DNA of 46,469 nucleotides from IMG/VR virus record IMGVR_UViG_3300006916_000082, positions 1 to 46,469 of that record. One strand, 5' to 3'. A program made the position numbers and the translations under genes. The first letter of the stretch is position 1. Each line of letters starts with the position of its first letter. The DNA is from a virus. Below are positions 24,765 through 31,756 of the stretch, piece after piece. The notes beneath the pieces were generated by a model. It saw nothing but the letters and a program-made list of their open reading frames with translations, searched no databases and was not told where the DNA came from.

Positions 24765-25225
24765 TAGAATGGCAAATAAGGGTTTGTACGCGCTTTCAGT
24801 CGTTCATTCTCTAGAATCAACTGGACCACCATCTTCGCTTTCTGACCGCCTTTGTCTTCTGGGGATCTGAAGTATGAGAATATTTCAATCCGGTCTTCCT
24901 TGGTCTCGCCAAGTTCGGGGTGCTTCAGTAGGAACTCATGGGCCGTTACCCAGCGCTTCCTGAACACACTATTCACTGGGAAGATCAGGTTGATATTTCC
25001 CTTCCGGTATGCGTGGAAAAGTGAGTCTGGATACTCTTCGGAGTCCAAGCTCCAGCACTTTTCATATCCAGCTTTCTCTAATCGGTCCACGTAGCTCGGC
25101 AGCCACCCATCAACGAGATAGTCAACATCGTCCGGTTCGTATCCGCCTAGAACGGTGGAGCCTGTGAGCATTACATTCAGGGGGATCCCGCTGAAGTCTC
25201 TGCATCTGAAGTTTTTGTTCGTCAT
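24764..25225 (-). CDS. Nucleotidyltransferase-like protein
   Basis: 153 residues. The segment MLTGSTVLGGYEPDDVDYLV has the G-S ... D-V-D signature of the minimal nucleotidyltransferase fold (GS loop and two metal-binding Asp). The downstream part holds YPDSLFHAYRKGNINLIFPV, fitting the third acidic strand region poorly, so the enzyme may be small or divergent. Substrate unknown. It is the first gene after a perfect sigma-54-type site (25268-25282) with a 31-base predicted leader. Confidence 0.65.
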   Translation of the reverse strand: MTNKNFRCRDFSGIPLNVMLTGSTVLGGYEPDDVDYLVDGWLPSYVDRLEKAGYEKCWSLDSEEYPDSLFHAYRKGNINLIFPVNSVFRKRWVTAHEFLLKHPELGETKEDRIEIFSYFRSPEDKGGQKAKMVVQLILENERLKARTNPYLPF

Positions 25226-25267
25226 AGTGTCGTACTAATATATTGTTTACTGATTACGTGGTATAGA

Positions 25268-25282
25268 GCAAGCATCGTGCCA
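25268..25282 (-). promoter_or_regulatory. Sigma-54-type promoter for the helicase operon
   Basis: Leftward TGGCACG-ATGC-TTGC followed by T: a full match to the sigma-54 consensus, in an intergenic gap behind a strong terminator. Predicted start about 25256, 31 bases before the ATG at 25225. The best-isolated example in the genome. Confidence 0.85.
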
Positions 25283-25373
25283 AAATCACCTTTCGTACGA
25301 ATATATTAGGACACGAGTCGAGCTTTCGTTCTATGACATTGCCTATGACACGCCGATAACTCGTTGCCACGCA

Positions 25374-25408
25374 TAAAAACGGCCCAACCTACCGTCGTAA
25401 GTTGAGCC
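25374..25408 (-). terminator. Rho-independent terminator, leftward
   Basis: Read leftward: GGCTCAACTTAC, loop GACG, GTAGGTTGGGCC, then GTTTTT. A 12-bp stem with two G-T pairs and a T-run. It ends the recombination operon after the lasso-leader gene. Confidence 0.92.
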
Positions 25409-25581
25409 ATCCTGCCGGATTGCTCCGGTTGTATGATGGAGAATGCACTTCCTATCATGTTCCGACTCCACTACTTCAGATGTCGTTTTAGCATTGCTAG
25501 TCGCCCATCGTCAGATCATCGTTTCACAGTCACCTTTTGCTGCGGTAAGCCACTTTAGCTCGCGCCACCATTTCAGCAAAT

Positions 25582-25755
25582 TTAGTTACAGTTTTGCCAG
25601 CGTCGGATCTCTTCCATCTGATCTTCGTAGTTATCGTACTCGACCCATTGTCCGGCTTCACAAAGATCTACCGAACCGTCTCCTGTAGGAGATTCGGTCA
25701 TCTCCGATACTGATCCAAGATCTTCCACCACCGGCGCTGTGTATTGTTTTTCCAT
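25582..25755 (-). CDS. Lasso-peptide-type precursor (RiPP leader-containing peptide)
   Basis: 57 residues, too short for most gene callers. The leader has Tyr5, Pro8, Val10, Gly14 and Thr20, which is exactly the lasso leader pattern Y-x2-P-x-(L/V)-x3-G-x5-T read by RRE domains. Thr20 would be the penultimate leader residue, giving a core starting at Ser22 with Asp30 at core position 9, a usable ring acceptor. The predicted tail is long (to residue 57) and contains two Cys, unlike classical lasso cores. The ATG overlaps the upstream stop (TAATG). No cyclase, protease or RRE gene is seen in the phage, so processing would rely on the host or the leader serves another purpose. Confidence 0.7.
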   Translation of the reverse strand: MEKQYTAPVVEDLGSVSEMTESPTGDGSVDLCEAGQWVEYDNYEDQMEEIRRWQNCN

Positions 25756-26222
25756 TACTTAGTTGTATTAGTTTTCTTGGCTCTAGGCTTGCGGACGAAC
25801 TTCTCTTCTTTCTTGGCCAGCGCTCCTTCAAGTTCGGAAGGGTTGCGAGCGTATGAGAAATTGCTTAGGTGGTAGGCTACGTAGACGTTGCTGTCCTTGT
25901 AGTTCTCGTCCACGTTGAAGAACATACCGGCTCCATTCTTGGCCATTCGCTCTACATCTACATGAGCGGATAGTCGTAGCTGGTTTGCCTTTGCTCCAAG
26001 GTGGCGCACTGAGAGTTGATCGACCGGCTGGTTACATTCTCGTATGAACGCTTCCTTAAGATCTGCTGTTAGTACGGCAGAGAGCCTAGTGCCTTTGAAT
26101 TCGCCGTTGTCCACTATGAACATAGCAATCTCTCGTTTCCGGCGATCCATTCCTGCACTCGTCAGGGTGATATCGTAGATCTCTCCGGATTTAGGTACAT
26201 CTGCTGGGAGTCGATTTATCAT
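25755..26222 (-). CDS. Hypothetical protein of the recombination operon
   Basis: 155 residues, starts with a beta-rich domain (GEIYDITLTSAGMDRRKREIAMFIVDNGEFKG-type segment, quoted in part) and ends in a Lys/Arg/Thr-rich tail (KPRAKKTNTTK) that could bind nucleic acid. It overlaps the Rad52-type gene by 4 bases (ATGA). Position suggests a recombination or ssDNA-binding accessory protein; family not recognised. Confidence 0.6.
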   Translation of the reverse strand: MINRLPADVPKSGEIYDITLTSAGMDRRKREIAMFIVDNGEFKGTRLSAVLTADLKEAFIRECNQPVDQLSVRHLGAKANQLRLSAHVDVERMAKNGAGMFFNVDENYKDSNVYVAYHLSNFSYARNPSELEGALAKKEEKFVRKPRAKKTNTTK

Positions 26223-26947
26223 GATACATCTGGTAATGCGGTGATTGCCTGTAGCGCTTCAGCTACCGGTGTCACACCTGTTAGGACAGTTTCGAAGATG
26301 CCTTTGACCTGCTTTAGATCCTTGCCCTTCTTGGCTGCCGAGAATTCCTTAGTTTGTGCTGGGGTCAATTTGAACCCTGCTGTCTTGCTTGCCTTTACGG
26401 GCGCAGGGCGCTCAGGTTCCGTTGCAACTGCTTTTGCTCGCTGTGCAGATGATCCCTTTGGTAGGAACTGTGCTGGCATGCGGGGCGTGGTCTTGAAGTA
26501 TAGCGGGTTCCCTTTGGTGTTGGTCGGGGTAGGCTTCATTGGAGTCCACTGGCCTTCAACTTCGTATAGGTAGCGCCCGATTCCCCACTGGACTGCTGCA
26601 CGGCGCATGGCATCAGATAGTCCGCCCTTAATGGCTTCAATATCAGAATTACCTGCTCCATCGGTACGGCTGATCCATGTCTTTTCTCCTTGGGCCGTTT
26701 CTACTAGAATCTCAATGTTGCAAAGAATAGATTTCCCTACAGTGTCCCTAGGGTCTGATGAGAATGAATTTCTCCAGACGCATGTATCGTCCAGTCTCTG
26801 CTGAACCGCTCGGTTTGTGATGTAGAACGCTGCCATTGCACTTGACTTGTCCTTCGTGTAGGCCAGCGGGAATGACTTGATGTCCGACGCAGGAAAGAAT
26901 GCCTGTAGGCGCTCTATGATTTCTGCGTAGTCGTATGTGATACTCAT
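26219..26947 (-). CDS. Single-strand annealing protein, Rad52 family
   Basis: 242 residues from the ATG at 26947. N-terminal core: YAEIIERLQAFFP, AVQQRLDDTCVW, a Trp-containing strand, then IEAIKGGLSDAMRRAAVQWGIGRYLYEV, the hallmark of Rad52/Rad22-type annealing proteins. The C-terminal third is Pro/Lys/Ala-rich with a short helical end, a probable partner-binding tail. It promotes strand annealing at phage DNA ends, working with the YqaJ exonuclease and SSB encoded just upstream. A longer start at 27019 is possible. Confidence 0.88.
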   Translation of the reverse strand: MSITYDYAEIIERLQAFFPASDIKSFPLAYTKDKSSAMAAFYITNRAVQQRLDDTCVWRNSFSSDPRDTVGKSILCNIEILVETAQGEKTWISRTDGAGNSDIEAIKGGLSDAMRRAAVQWGIGRYLYEVEGQWTPMKPTPTNTKGNPLYFKTTPRMPAQFLPKGSSAQRAKAVATEPERPAPVKASKTAGFKLTPAQTKEFSAAKKGKDLKQVKGIFETVLTGVTPVAEALQAITALPDVS

Positions 26948-27091
26948 TATAGTATTCTGGAATATGGAATGTGGTGTGCTGCAATGAAAAACCGAGATAA
27001 CCCGACTTACATCTAACATCTACGGGTGAACCTAAGATGCGAATGCGGGGTCTCTCAGCGGGGATTTTCCCAAATCACCCAGTTTCGGAGC

Positions 27092-27508
27092 TTAGAACGG
27101 TAGTTCGTCTCCTTCTGCTACAGGAGCAGCTTCCGCGACTGCGGGTGCAGGGTTTCCGCTACCACCGGCGCGACCACATAGTGTGAAGTCATCGACGCGG
27201 ATCTCTACGGTCCGGAATGTCACTTCTTCTCCACCAATAGTCTTCTGATATGAACCGTAATTCAACGATCCCTGAATAAAGATCTGAGTACCTTTCTCAA
27301 CGTACTGCGTGATGATCTCTGCCTGCTTGCCCCATGCTGTGAAGTTATGGAACTGTGGTCTCTCCTGCCATTCACCACTAGAATCCTTGTACGATTCGTT
27401 AGTGGCAACGCTGAAGTTTGTCACTGCGGTTCCACCGTCAGTGTGCTTTAGCTCAGGTTTTGCGGTTACGTTTCCGAGAACTTGAACTGTATTAACGCTT
27501 CTAGCCAT
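27092..27508 (-). CDS. ssb: Single-stranded DNA-binding protein
   Basis: 138 residues. OB-fold with VNTVQVLGNVTAKPELK, FSVATNES, FHNFTAWGKQAEI and a GTQIFIQGSLNY strand; Ala/Pro-rich linker and the acidic tip EGDELPF, equivalent to the DDDIPF tail that recruits partner proteins. Typical bacterial/phage SSB. Served by two identical sigma-54-type sites upstream (27595 and 27680), predicted leaders 75 and 160 bases. Confidence 0.95.
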   Translation of the reverse strand: MARSVNTVQVLGNVTAKPELKHTDGGTAVTNFSVATNESYKDSSGEWQERPQFHNFTAWGKQAEIITQYVEKGTQIFIQGSLNYGSYQKTIGGEEVTFRTVEIRVDDFTLCGRAGGSGNPAPAVAEAAPVAEGDELPF

Positions 27509-27594
27509 TGTATCTTACCTAATTGTTGTTACTGATGATGCTTAAATTGCACTAAGACTGTCTTAGTACGTTGTTATGGTCTGCTTGTTACAGT

Positions 27595-27609
27595 GCAAAG
27601 ACCGTGCCA
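27595..27609 (-). promoter_or_regulatory. Sigma-54-type promoter, proximal site for ssb
   Basis: Leftward TGGCACG-GTCT-TTGC followed by A, a full consensus match. It lies in the gap between the exonuclease stop and ssb; predicted start about 27583. Confidence 0.83.
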
Positions 27610-27611
27610 AA

Positions 27612-28610
27612 CTAAATGATTGCGTCTAGCTTTTGTTGTTGTGCCTTGCTGAGTTTCAGCCCAGACTCTTGTATCTCTTGCAAAGACCGTGCCAAGTTCT
27701 TGTCGTTGCGCCAGATAATTTTCTCTTCCTTTGATCGGGATTCGACGGGGGCCACACGCAGCACAGGAAAGGTCTTGCCGAAACGGGTCTGCTCCTTTGC
27801 CGTGACGTAATGTTCGTCCGTCGTTAAGCATTCCTGTCCGTTCAGGTACGTCATGATAGCGTACTTCAGATGTTTGATCCTTGGCTCCCGCTCTGCCTTA
27901 TCGTCGGTCAGCCTAGCATACTCGAAACATAGCTCGTCTAGAAGTTCATCGTGGCGAAAGTCAAACTCGTCCGGTATTCCTTCGAAGTTAGGCTCAGTTT
28001 GAGTCTCAACATGAAACCAGAACGCCGGTAGGAACTCTTCAAATGCAGCATGTACCCGCTTATTCGGATGGATGCGGACAACGAGCGGTCTCCACTCATC
28101 GTAATCCCACACGCATATCTTGGCCTGCGGTAATCCGGTGATCCACATGTAGTATTGAACCTGAAGTATCCAGCTTTCTGATACTCCGTTGGAATTGATG
28201 TACTTGAAGTTCCGCATGGCTGGGGCTTTGAATTCCCATACGGTGTCCTTGGTCAGTCCGTCCGGATGTCCCCCACAGAACGTGTGTACGTCGTGCAGGA
28301 TTGTAATCTGGGGCTTCGGCTTGCTGCTGAAGGGGCCACCATCGTATTCCCAATCAATATAGCGACCTAGTGCGCCATTCTTACCGAACCGCTTGAACAT
28401 CTCTTCCGAGTTGATCGTACTGTCCAAATTTTCGACACAGTAGTCTTCAATAATGGACTCCATCGTGTTCCCGCGCCGGATGTGATGGTTGTCCAGATCG
28501 TCGAATTCTATACCAATCTTTTTGCGCCAGATCTTTAAGACCGTCTGGAAGGGGTTGCGACCTAGAATTCCGGCAGCGTCTGCCCCGCCTATGTAGCTTG
28601 CTCTGTCCAC
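27612..28610 (-). CDS. YqaJ-type recombination exonuclease
   Basis: 332 residues from a GTG that overlaps the upstream TAG (TAGTG). The family signature is complete: IGGADAAGILGRNPF at the N-terminus (GxSDxxxIxGxxP type), then GGHPDGL and WEFKAP (the PD-(D/E)XK acidic and lysine residues), then QVQYYMWITG. This is the lambda-exonuclease-like nuclease that makes 3' overhangs for the Rad52-type annealer encoded two genes downstream. A sigma-54-type site lies within its 3' end. Confidence 0.9.
   Translation of the reverse strand: MDRASYIGGADAAGILGRNPFQTVLKIWRKKIGIEFDDLDNHHIRRGNTMESIIEDYCVENLDSTINSEEMFKRFGKNGALGRYIDWEYDGGPFSSKPKPQITILHDVHTFCGGHPDGLTKDTVWEFKAPAMRNFKYINSNGVSESWILQVQYYMWITGLPQAKICVWDYDEWRPLVVRIHPNKRVHAAFEEFLPAFWFHVETQTEPNFEGIPDEFDFRHDELLDELCFEYARLTDDKAEREPRIKHLKYAIMTYLNGQECLTTDEHYVTAKEQTRFGKTFPVLRVAPVESRSKEEKIIWRNDKNLARSLQEIQESGLKLSKAQQQKLDAII
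27680..27694 (-). promoter_or_regulatory. Sigma-54-type site within the exonuclease gene, distal site for ssb
   Basis: Leftward TGGCACG-GTCT-TTGC, identical over 16 bases to the site 85 bp away at 27595. It is read in the coding frame as L-A-R-S-L. Either a second ssb promoter or a duplicated element. Confidence 0.65.
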
Positions 28611-29017
28611 TATGAGTCACCTTTGTATTGTATTGGTTCTCCGACGTAAATCCCGGGTGGTGGTACTGGCATTTCTTCTCCGGGGTATACCACATATTCC
28701 GATTGCGTTACGATCTTGCCTACGCCACCAGCCCATGATGGGTAGATATCGCTCCCAATTTTGAATAGCCTGACGATTGTCAGAACCTGCCTGTTCTCCG
28801 CCACTAGGTCCGCGCAGAAGTTCTTAGCTTGTTGTAAGTTTCTGAACGTATTAAACATCCCTGAGTTGGCGTAGTTTCGTATTGCCCGATTTCTGACACG
28901 AATGAATTCAGGTGGGAGTTCCTGTCCCCTGCTTTTAAGCTGCTCGCTGTTCTCCGCCAGCCCCTTAAGGATTTCCAGCCAGTATACTGCGACTTCTTCT
29001 GATAGGGTTTTCATCAC
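28610..29017 (-). CDS. Hypothetical protein
   Basis: 135 residues: helical N-terminal two thirds with many Arg and Asn, then a Pro-rich C-terminal segment (GEEMPVPPPGIYVGEP). It overlaps both neighbours by 1-4 bases and leads into the YqaJ exonuclease. Not recognised. Confidence 0.6.
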   Translation of the reverse strand: MMKTLSEEVAVYWLEILKGLAENSEQLKSRGQELPPEFIRVRNRAIRNYANSGMFNTFRNLQQAKNFCADLVAENRQVLTIVRLFKIGSDIYPSWAGGVGKIVTQSEYVVYPGEEMPVPPPGIYVGEPIQYKGDS

Positions 29018-29271
29018 CCACCTATAGCCTTGGCTACTGATGTCGTTAGAGATGCTGCTACATTCAATCGACGAAAAACTGGCATGAGATGCACAATGAA
29101 TTCTGCTGCACCCATAGCTTCTGGAATAGTTAGCTCAAACTCTGAGCCATTGGCGTGTATGTAGAGCAGTCTATCGGTGAATGCCCGTAGTGTTACGTCT
29201 TCTGTTAGCGCCAACTCTCTGTATGCCGGTGAACCATCTTGCGGGACAATTAGCGTTTTGTCATTCTGCAT
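29014..29271 (-). CDS. Hypothetical protein
   Basis: 85 residues, not recognised; beta N-terminal and helical C-terminal half (AAEFIVHLMPVFRRLNVAASL). First gene behind the sigma-54-type site at 29308, predicted leader about 25 bases, so it starts the recombination operon. Confidence 0.6.
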   Translation of the reverse strand: MQNDKTLIVPQDGSPAYRELALTEDVTLRAFTDRLLYIHANGSEFELTIPEAMGAAEFIVHLMPVFRRLNVAASLTTSVAKAIGG

Positions 29272-29299
29272 GGTATTTCCATTTTGTTAGTGATAATTG

Positions 29300-29833
29300 T
29301 TATACAAGCAAATACCGTGCCAAAAGCCAAAATGCTGTTCCGGTAAGTAAATGCCACGTTCCATGCAAGACGTTGTGTCGCCAGTCGTGGCTGTATGGTC
29401 CGCCATAGCGCTTGTCTCCAATGTCCCGTAGGATTAGCCCTAAGAGTATCAGCCCCAATACTTGACCGACTGCTGCAAGGGACACGAACGCATACAGGCC
29501 CACTAGTAGGGGCAGCGCCATAACGACTAGGGCATGGCGACTGTTCAGGTCCTGTACGCCTGTGCCTAAGCCAACGAATACTGCTAGGGCCATAGCGTAT
29601 CCGATGTCGGGGCCGATAAGCTTGGCAAGTATGATCCCAAGGAACGCGCTGGTCACAAGGTACATGCCGATCCGGTCTGCCATAAGCCCAATCTCATTGC
29701 CAGTCCCATGATACCAGCCTGAGCCAATGCCAAGTGCGATAAGGGCCAGCCCAAGAACGGGCGCATATGAGAACCAATAGATGCCTACGGCAACATATAT
29801 CAAATTTGTAAGTGTAGCGAATGGCTGCTTCAT
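29300..29833 (-). CDS. CREST-superfamily membrane hydrolase (ceramidase-like)
   Basis: 177 residues, almost wholly hydrophobic with about seven membrane segments. Ser38-x3-His42 in GSGWYHGT, Asp53 in LMADRIGMY and the C-terminal His157-x3-His161 in HGTWHLLTG reproduce the CREST metal site (Ser, three His, one Asp) of alkaline ceramidases, PAQR receptors and Per1/PGAP3. Membrane location, and hydrolysis of a lipid amide or related bond, are inferred from that family. It overlaps the upstream coiled-coil gene by 4 bases. Its last codons contain the next sigma-54-type promoter. Confidence 0.72.
   Translation of the reverse strand: MKQPFATLTNLIYVAVGIYWFSYAPVLGLALIALGIGSGWYHGTGNEIGLMADRIGMYLVTSAFLGIILAKLIGPDIGYAMALAVFVGLGTGVQDLNSRHALVVMALPLLVGLYAFVSLAAVGQVLGLILLGLILRDIGDKRYGGPYSHDWRHNVLHGTWHLLTGTAFWLLARYLLV
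29308..29322 (-). promoter_or_regulatory. Sigma-54-type promoter at the 3' end of the CREST gene
   Basis: Leftward TGGCACG-GTAT-TTGC followed by T, full consensus. It is embedded in the final codons of the CREST gene (L-A-R-Y-L) and drives 29014-29271; predicted start about 29296. Confidence 0.82.
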
Positions 29834-30066
29834 TTTATTTCGATTGCTTGTTTATATAGATCCATGTAGTAATTTACCCTGTCTCGTAGTGTTGAAAGAC
29901 GGGCGCAAAGCGCGACGTTCATGTCCCGTTCAACGGTTAGTTCAGCGTCCTTTTTCTGGGCTACCTTTTTCCAGTGTTCCTTCATGCGCTCGGAGCGTCT
30001 GACTTCGCTCTGCATCCTAGTGTATCTTTCTAGGGTTATTGTAACGCTTTCTATATTATTTTCCAT
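29830..30066 (-). CDS. Small coiled-coil protein
   Basis: 78 residues from the ATG at 30066, chosen because it overlaps the upstream stop; a start at 30087 adds 7 residues. Highly charged helix (RMQSEVRRSERMKEHWKKVA and onward) likely forming a coiled coil. Not recognised. Confidence 0.55.
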   Translation of the reverse strand: MENNIESVTITLERYTRMQSEVRRSERMKEHWKKVAQKKDAELTVERDMNVALCARLSTLRDRVNYYMDLYKQAIEIK

Positions 30067-30307
30067 GTTGTTTTCTCTTGTACCCATAGGTTGAGTTCAT
30101 GTATAGATCTTGGAATAGTCGATCCGTCAGGGGTGATAGCTGGGCTTCTCTAGCCGTTTTCTTTTCTCCGCTGGGGGTGGGTGGCTCCAAGTGTGGTAGC
30201 CAGATCATTATGTCAATCCACATAAGCAGACCGAATAACAGGCACTTCAAAATACACGGTTCTCGTAGAAGAATATTGGTGGCTCGTCTGAGTTTTTGAT
30301 CTTCCAT
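30056..30307 (-). CDS. Small membrane protein
   Basis: 83 residues with a hydrophobic segment near 19-37 (ILKCLLFGLLMWIDIMIWL). The start at 30307 overlaps the upstream gene by 61 bases in another frame; a later ATG at 30223 is possible. Not recognised. Confidence 0.45.
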   Translation of the reverse strand: MEDQKLRRATNILLREPCILKCLLFGLLMWIDIMIWLPHLEPPTPSGEKKTAREAQLSPLTDRLFQDLYMNSTYGYKRKQHGK

Positions 30308-30552
30308 ATTTTGACCATCGAAGCGGTCTTGAGTAGATTAACGTCAAACGGCATGTCCCGTGTGAAGATAAGGTCGGCAGCTTCTTCAGGTTCGCTTGTG
30401 CCTAGTTCGAAAGTCAACGCGAGTTCACGGTTTTCCGTGAAGGCCGTGAAGGTAGCTACGCCACGCTTGAAATGCCGGAAGTCCGCGTGTTGGCGCGTCC
30501 AGTGGTTTTCGTGGAGTAGTCTCTGTAGTATTGCTTGTTGGTCGGTATTCAT
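30247..30552 (-). CDS. Hypothetical protein
   Basis: 101 residues, mixed alpha/beta, not recognised. AGGAG lies 5 bases upstream of the ATG, a clear Shine-Dalgarno site, and the start overlaps the stop of the upstream gene by 4 bases. Confidence 0.6.
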   Translation of the reverse strand: MNTDQQAILQRLLHENHWTRQHADFRHFKRGVATFTAFTENRELALTFELGTSEPEEAADLIFTRDMPFDVNLLKTASMVKIWKIKNSDEPPIFFYENRVF

Positions 30553-30935
30553 TGTCTCTCCTGATTAGGCCAGTTGGCGCGGATGATTTCGATACACCGC
30601 AGTTGCTCGTTATATATATCTGATTCTACTGGATCGTATGCTTCAATCTCCGCAACAATCTCTTCTAGTGTTTTCGTTTTATCTTCGCTCCTTCTGGCGA
30701 GCCGGTGATTGATAATTCGCATCAAGATGTGGGCATAAGGCTTCACATTGTCATTCTCACAGTCGCAGAGATATTCGTGTATTCTTGCTTCAATCCCAGC
30801 AATCGGTTCATCCGAGACTTTGGGCCAGTTGGCTTCTAGAATTTCTTCGACATCTCGCGCATAAACCATAGCTTCATATGGGTAGCCACATTCTTTCTTT
30901 TCAATCTCAGCGAGCGTTTCATCCAATGTTTTCAT
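30549..30935 (-). CDS. Hypothetical acidic protein with internal duplication
   Basis: 128 residues. The N-terminal LDETLAEIEKKE ... VEEILEANWP and the C-terminal KTLEEIVAEIEAYD ... CIEIIRANWP segments are alike, indicating an internal tandem duplication of a ~40-residue helical unit. AGGAG precedes the ATG. Function unknown. Confidence 0.6.
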   Translation of the reverse strand: MKTLDETLAEIEKKECGYPYEAMVYARDVEEILEANWPKVSDEPIAGIEARIHEYLCDCENDNVKPYAHILMRIINHRLARRSEDKTKTLEEIVAEIEAYDPVESDIYNEQLRCIEIIRANWPNQERQ

Positions 30936-31137
30936 CGTCGCTCCTGTCTAGTCCATTGATTTGCTCTTCTCGCTCGTCGTATGCGTCGTTACATTCCCGC
31001 TCGTACGGGGTCTCCAACTCGTCCAGTTCTTCTTCAATCGAAGGTACGATCCGCTTACCGCGTTCTCCATGTGGCCTACTCCGCCTTAGCACTTTCCGGG
31101 CTGTCATCTTTATGTGTCCCATTACTCCGATATCCAT
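30919..31137 (-). CDS. Hypothetical protein, basic head and acidic tail
   Basis: 72 residues. The first third is basic (KMTARKVLRRSRPHGERGKR), the rest strongly acidic. It overlaps both neighbours by 16-17 bases. Such charge-split small proteins often bind nucleic acid or host proteins, but nothing specific is seen. Confidence 0.5.
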   Translation of the reverse strand: MDIGVMGHIKMTARKVLRRSRPHGERGKRIVPSIEEELDELETPYERECNDAYDEREEQINGLDRSDDENIG

Positions 31138-31337
31138 TTAGTTATCCAATCATGGTTTGCTGGAGCGTGTGCCTTAATCGCTGCCAACACTTCTTGCGAA
31201 CTCAAGTTATAGTCGAGCAGGTACATTCTGCCGGACAGCCAGCCTTCAAAGTACAGGTCGAATCTAGGGCAGCATGGAGCGGAATCCATGCGCCTGATAG
31301 CTTCATAGCAGGATGTCTCTGGTATAATAGTTTTCAT
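31122..31337 (-). CDS. Hypothetical protein
   Basis: 71 residues with a CCPRFDLYFEGW segment and a C-terminal WITKWISE. Not recognised. Only 2 bases separate it from the upstream gene. Confidence 0.55.
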   Translation of the reverse strand: MKTIIPETSCYEAIRRMDSAPCCPRFDLYFEGWLSGRMYLLDYNLSSQEVLAAIKAHAPANHDWITKWISE

Positions 31338-31339
31338 AA

Positions 31340-31687
31340 TTAGTCTCTATTCATGATTTCAGCCGATACGAGTACGAACTCCCTGCACGTATCTAGGCCA
31401 AAGAATTTCCTAGCTTCCTGCGGGGTCATTCCGCAAAATAGATTGGGGTCGTGTGGGTATGCTACCCGATCATTAAGGGCCGTTGAGTACCGCATTTCGA
31501 TCCCGCCGATGAATAGGTTTACCTGCTTGCCATTCACTCCGAAAATGTTGGTCAGTCCTACACGTAGGGAAATTACATCTTCTGCCTTGGCGTAGAAATA
31601 CACTTCGTCGGTGTGTACTCCGTCAATCATTTCTAAGCCTGCTAGTAGTGCTTCTGGCACCTGTGTTCCATGATATACTGCTTTCAT
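31340..31687 (-). CDS. Possible small ADP-ribosyltransferase-like protein
   Basis: 115 residues. MKAVYHGTQVPEALLAGLE, then DEVYFYAKAEDVISL resembles the first two strands of ART/PARP-type folds (a Y-H-G-T motif, then a 'v-Y-f' strand and helix). A Glu lies in the last strand (VSAEIMN). The similarity is short and the protein small, so this is tentative. It is first behind paired sigma-54-type (31782) and sigma-28-type (31729) sites, as expected for a strongly controlled early gene. Confidence 0.4.
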   Translation of the reverse strand: MKAVYHGTQVPEALLAGLEMIDGVHTDEVYFYAKAEDVISLRVGLTNIFGVNGKQVNLFIGGIEMRYSTALNDRVAYPHDPNLFCGMTPQEARKFFGLDTCREFVLVSAEIMNRD

Positions 31688-31728
31688 AATCTTTTCTCTT
31701 TTGTTAGTTAGTTACTTTCTTATCTAAT

Positions 31729-31756
31729 GTATCGGCTAAAACGCCGATGAGCTTAA
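31729..31756 (-). promoter_or_regulatory. Sigma-28/sigma-D-type promoter
   Basis: Leftward TTAAG-N15-GCCGATAC. It lies 42 bases before the 31687 ATG and downstream of the sigma-54-type site at 31782, so the gene has two different promoters in tandem. It overlaps the stop codon of the 42-residue membrane protein. Confidence 0.75.

Larger units (their letters stand above)
25226..25581. other. Non-coding gap: promoter, terminator and 3' trailer
   Basis: From right to left this 356-bp gap holds the 3' trailer of the lasso-leader gene, the leftward terminator at 25374-25408, and the sigma-54-type site at 25268-25282. A short frame without ATG (encoding a WWRELKWL-type stretch) crosses 25510-25580 but I do not call it. 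Nothing else recognised. Confidence 0.6.

Noticed and set aside
25443-25688. 81-residue rightward open frame
   Set aside because: Antisense to the lasso-leader gene, which has coupling, coding logic and a terminator in its favour.
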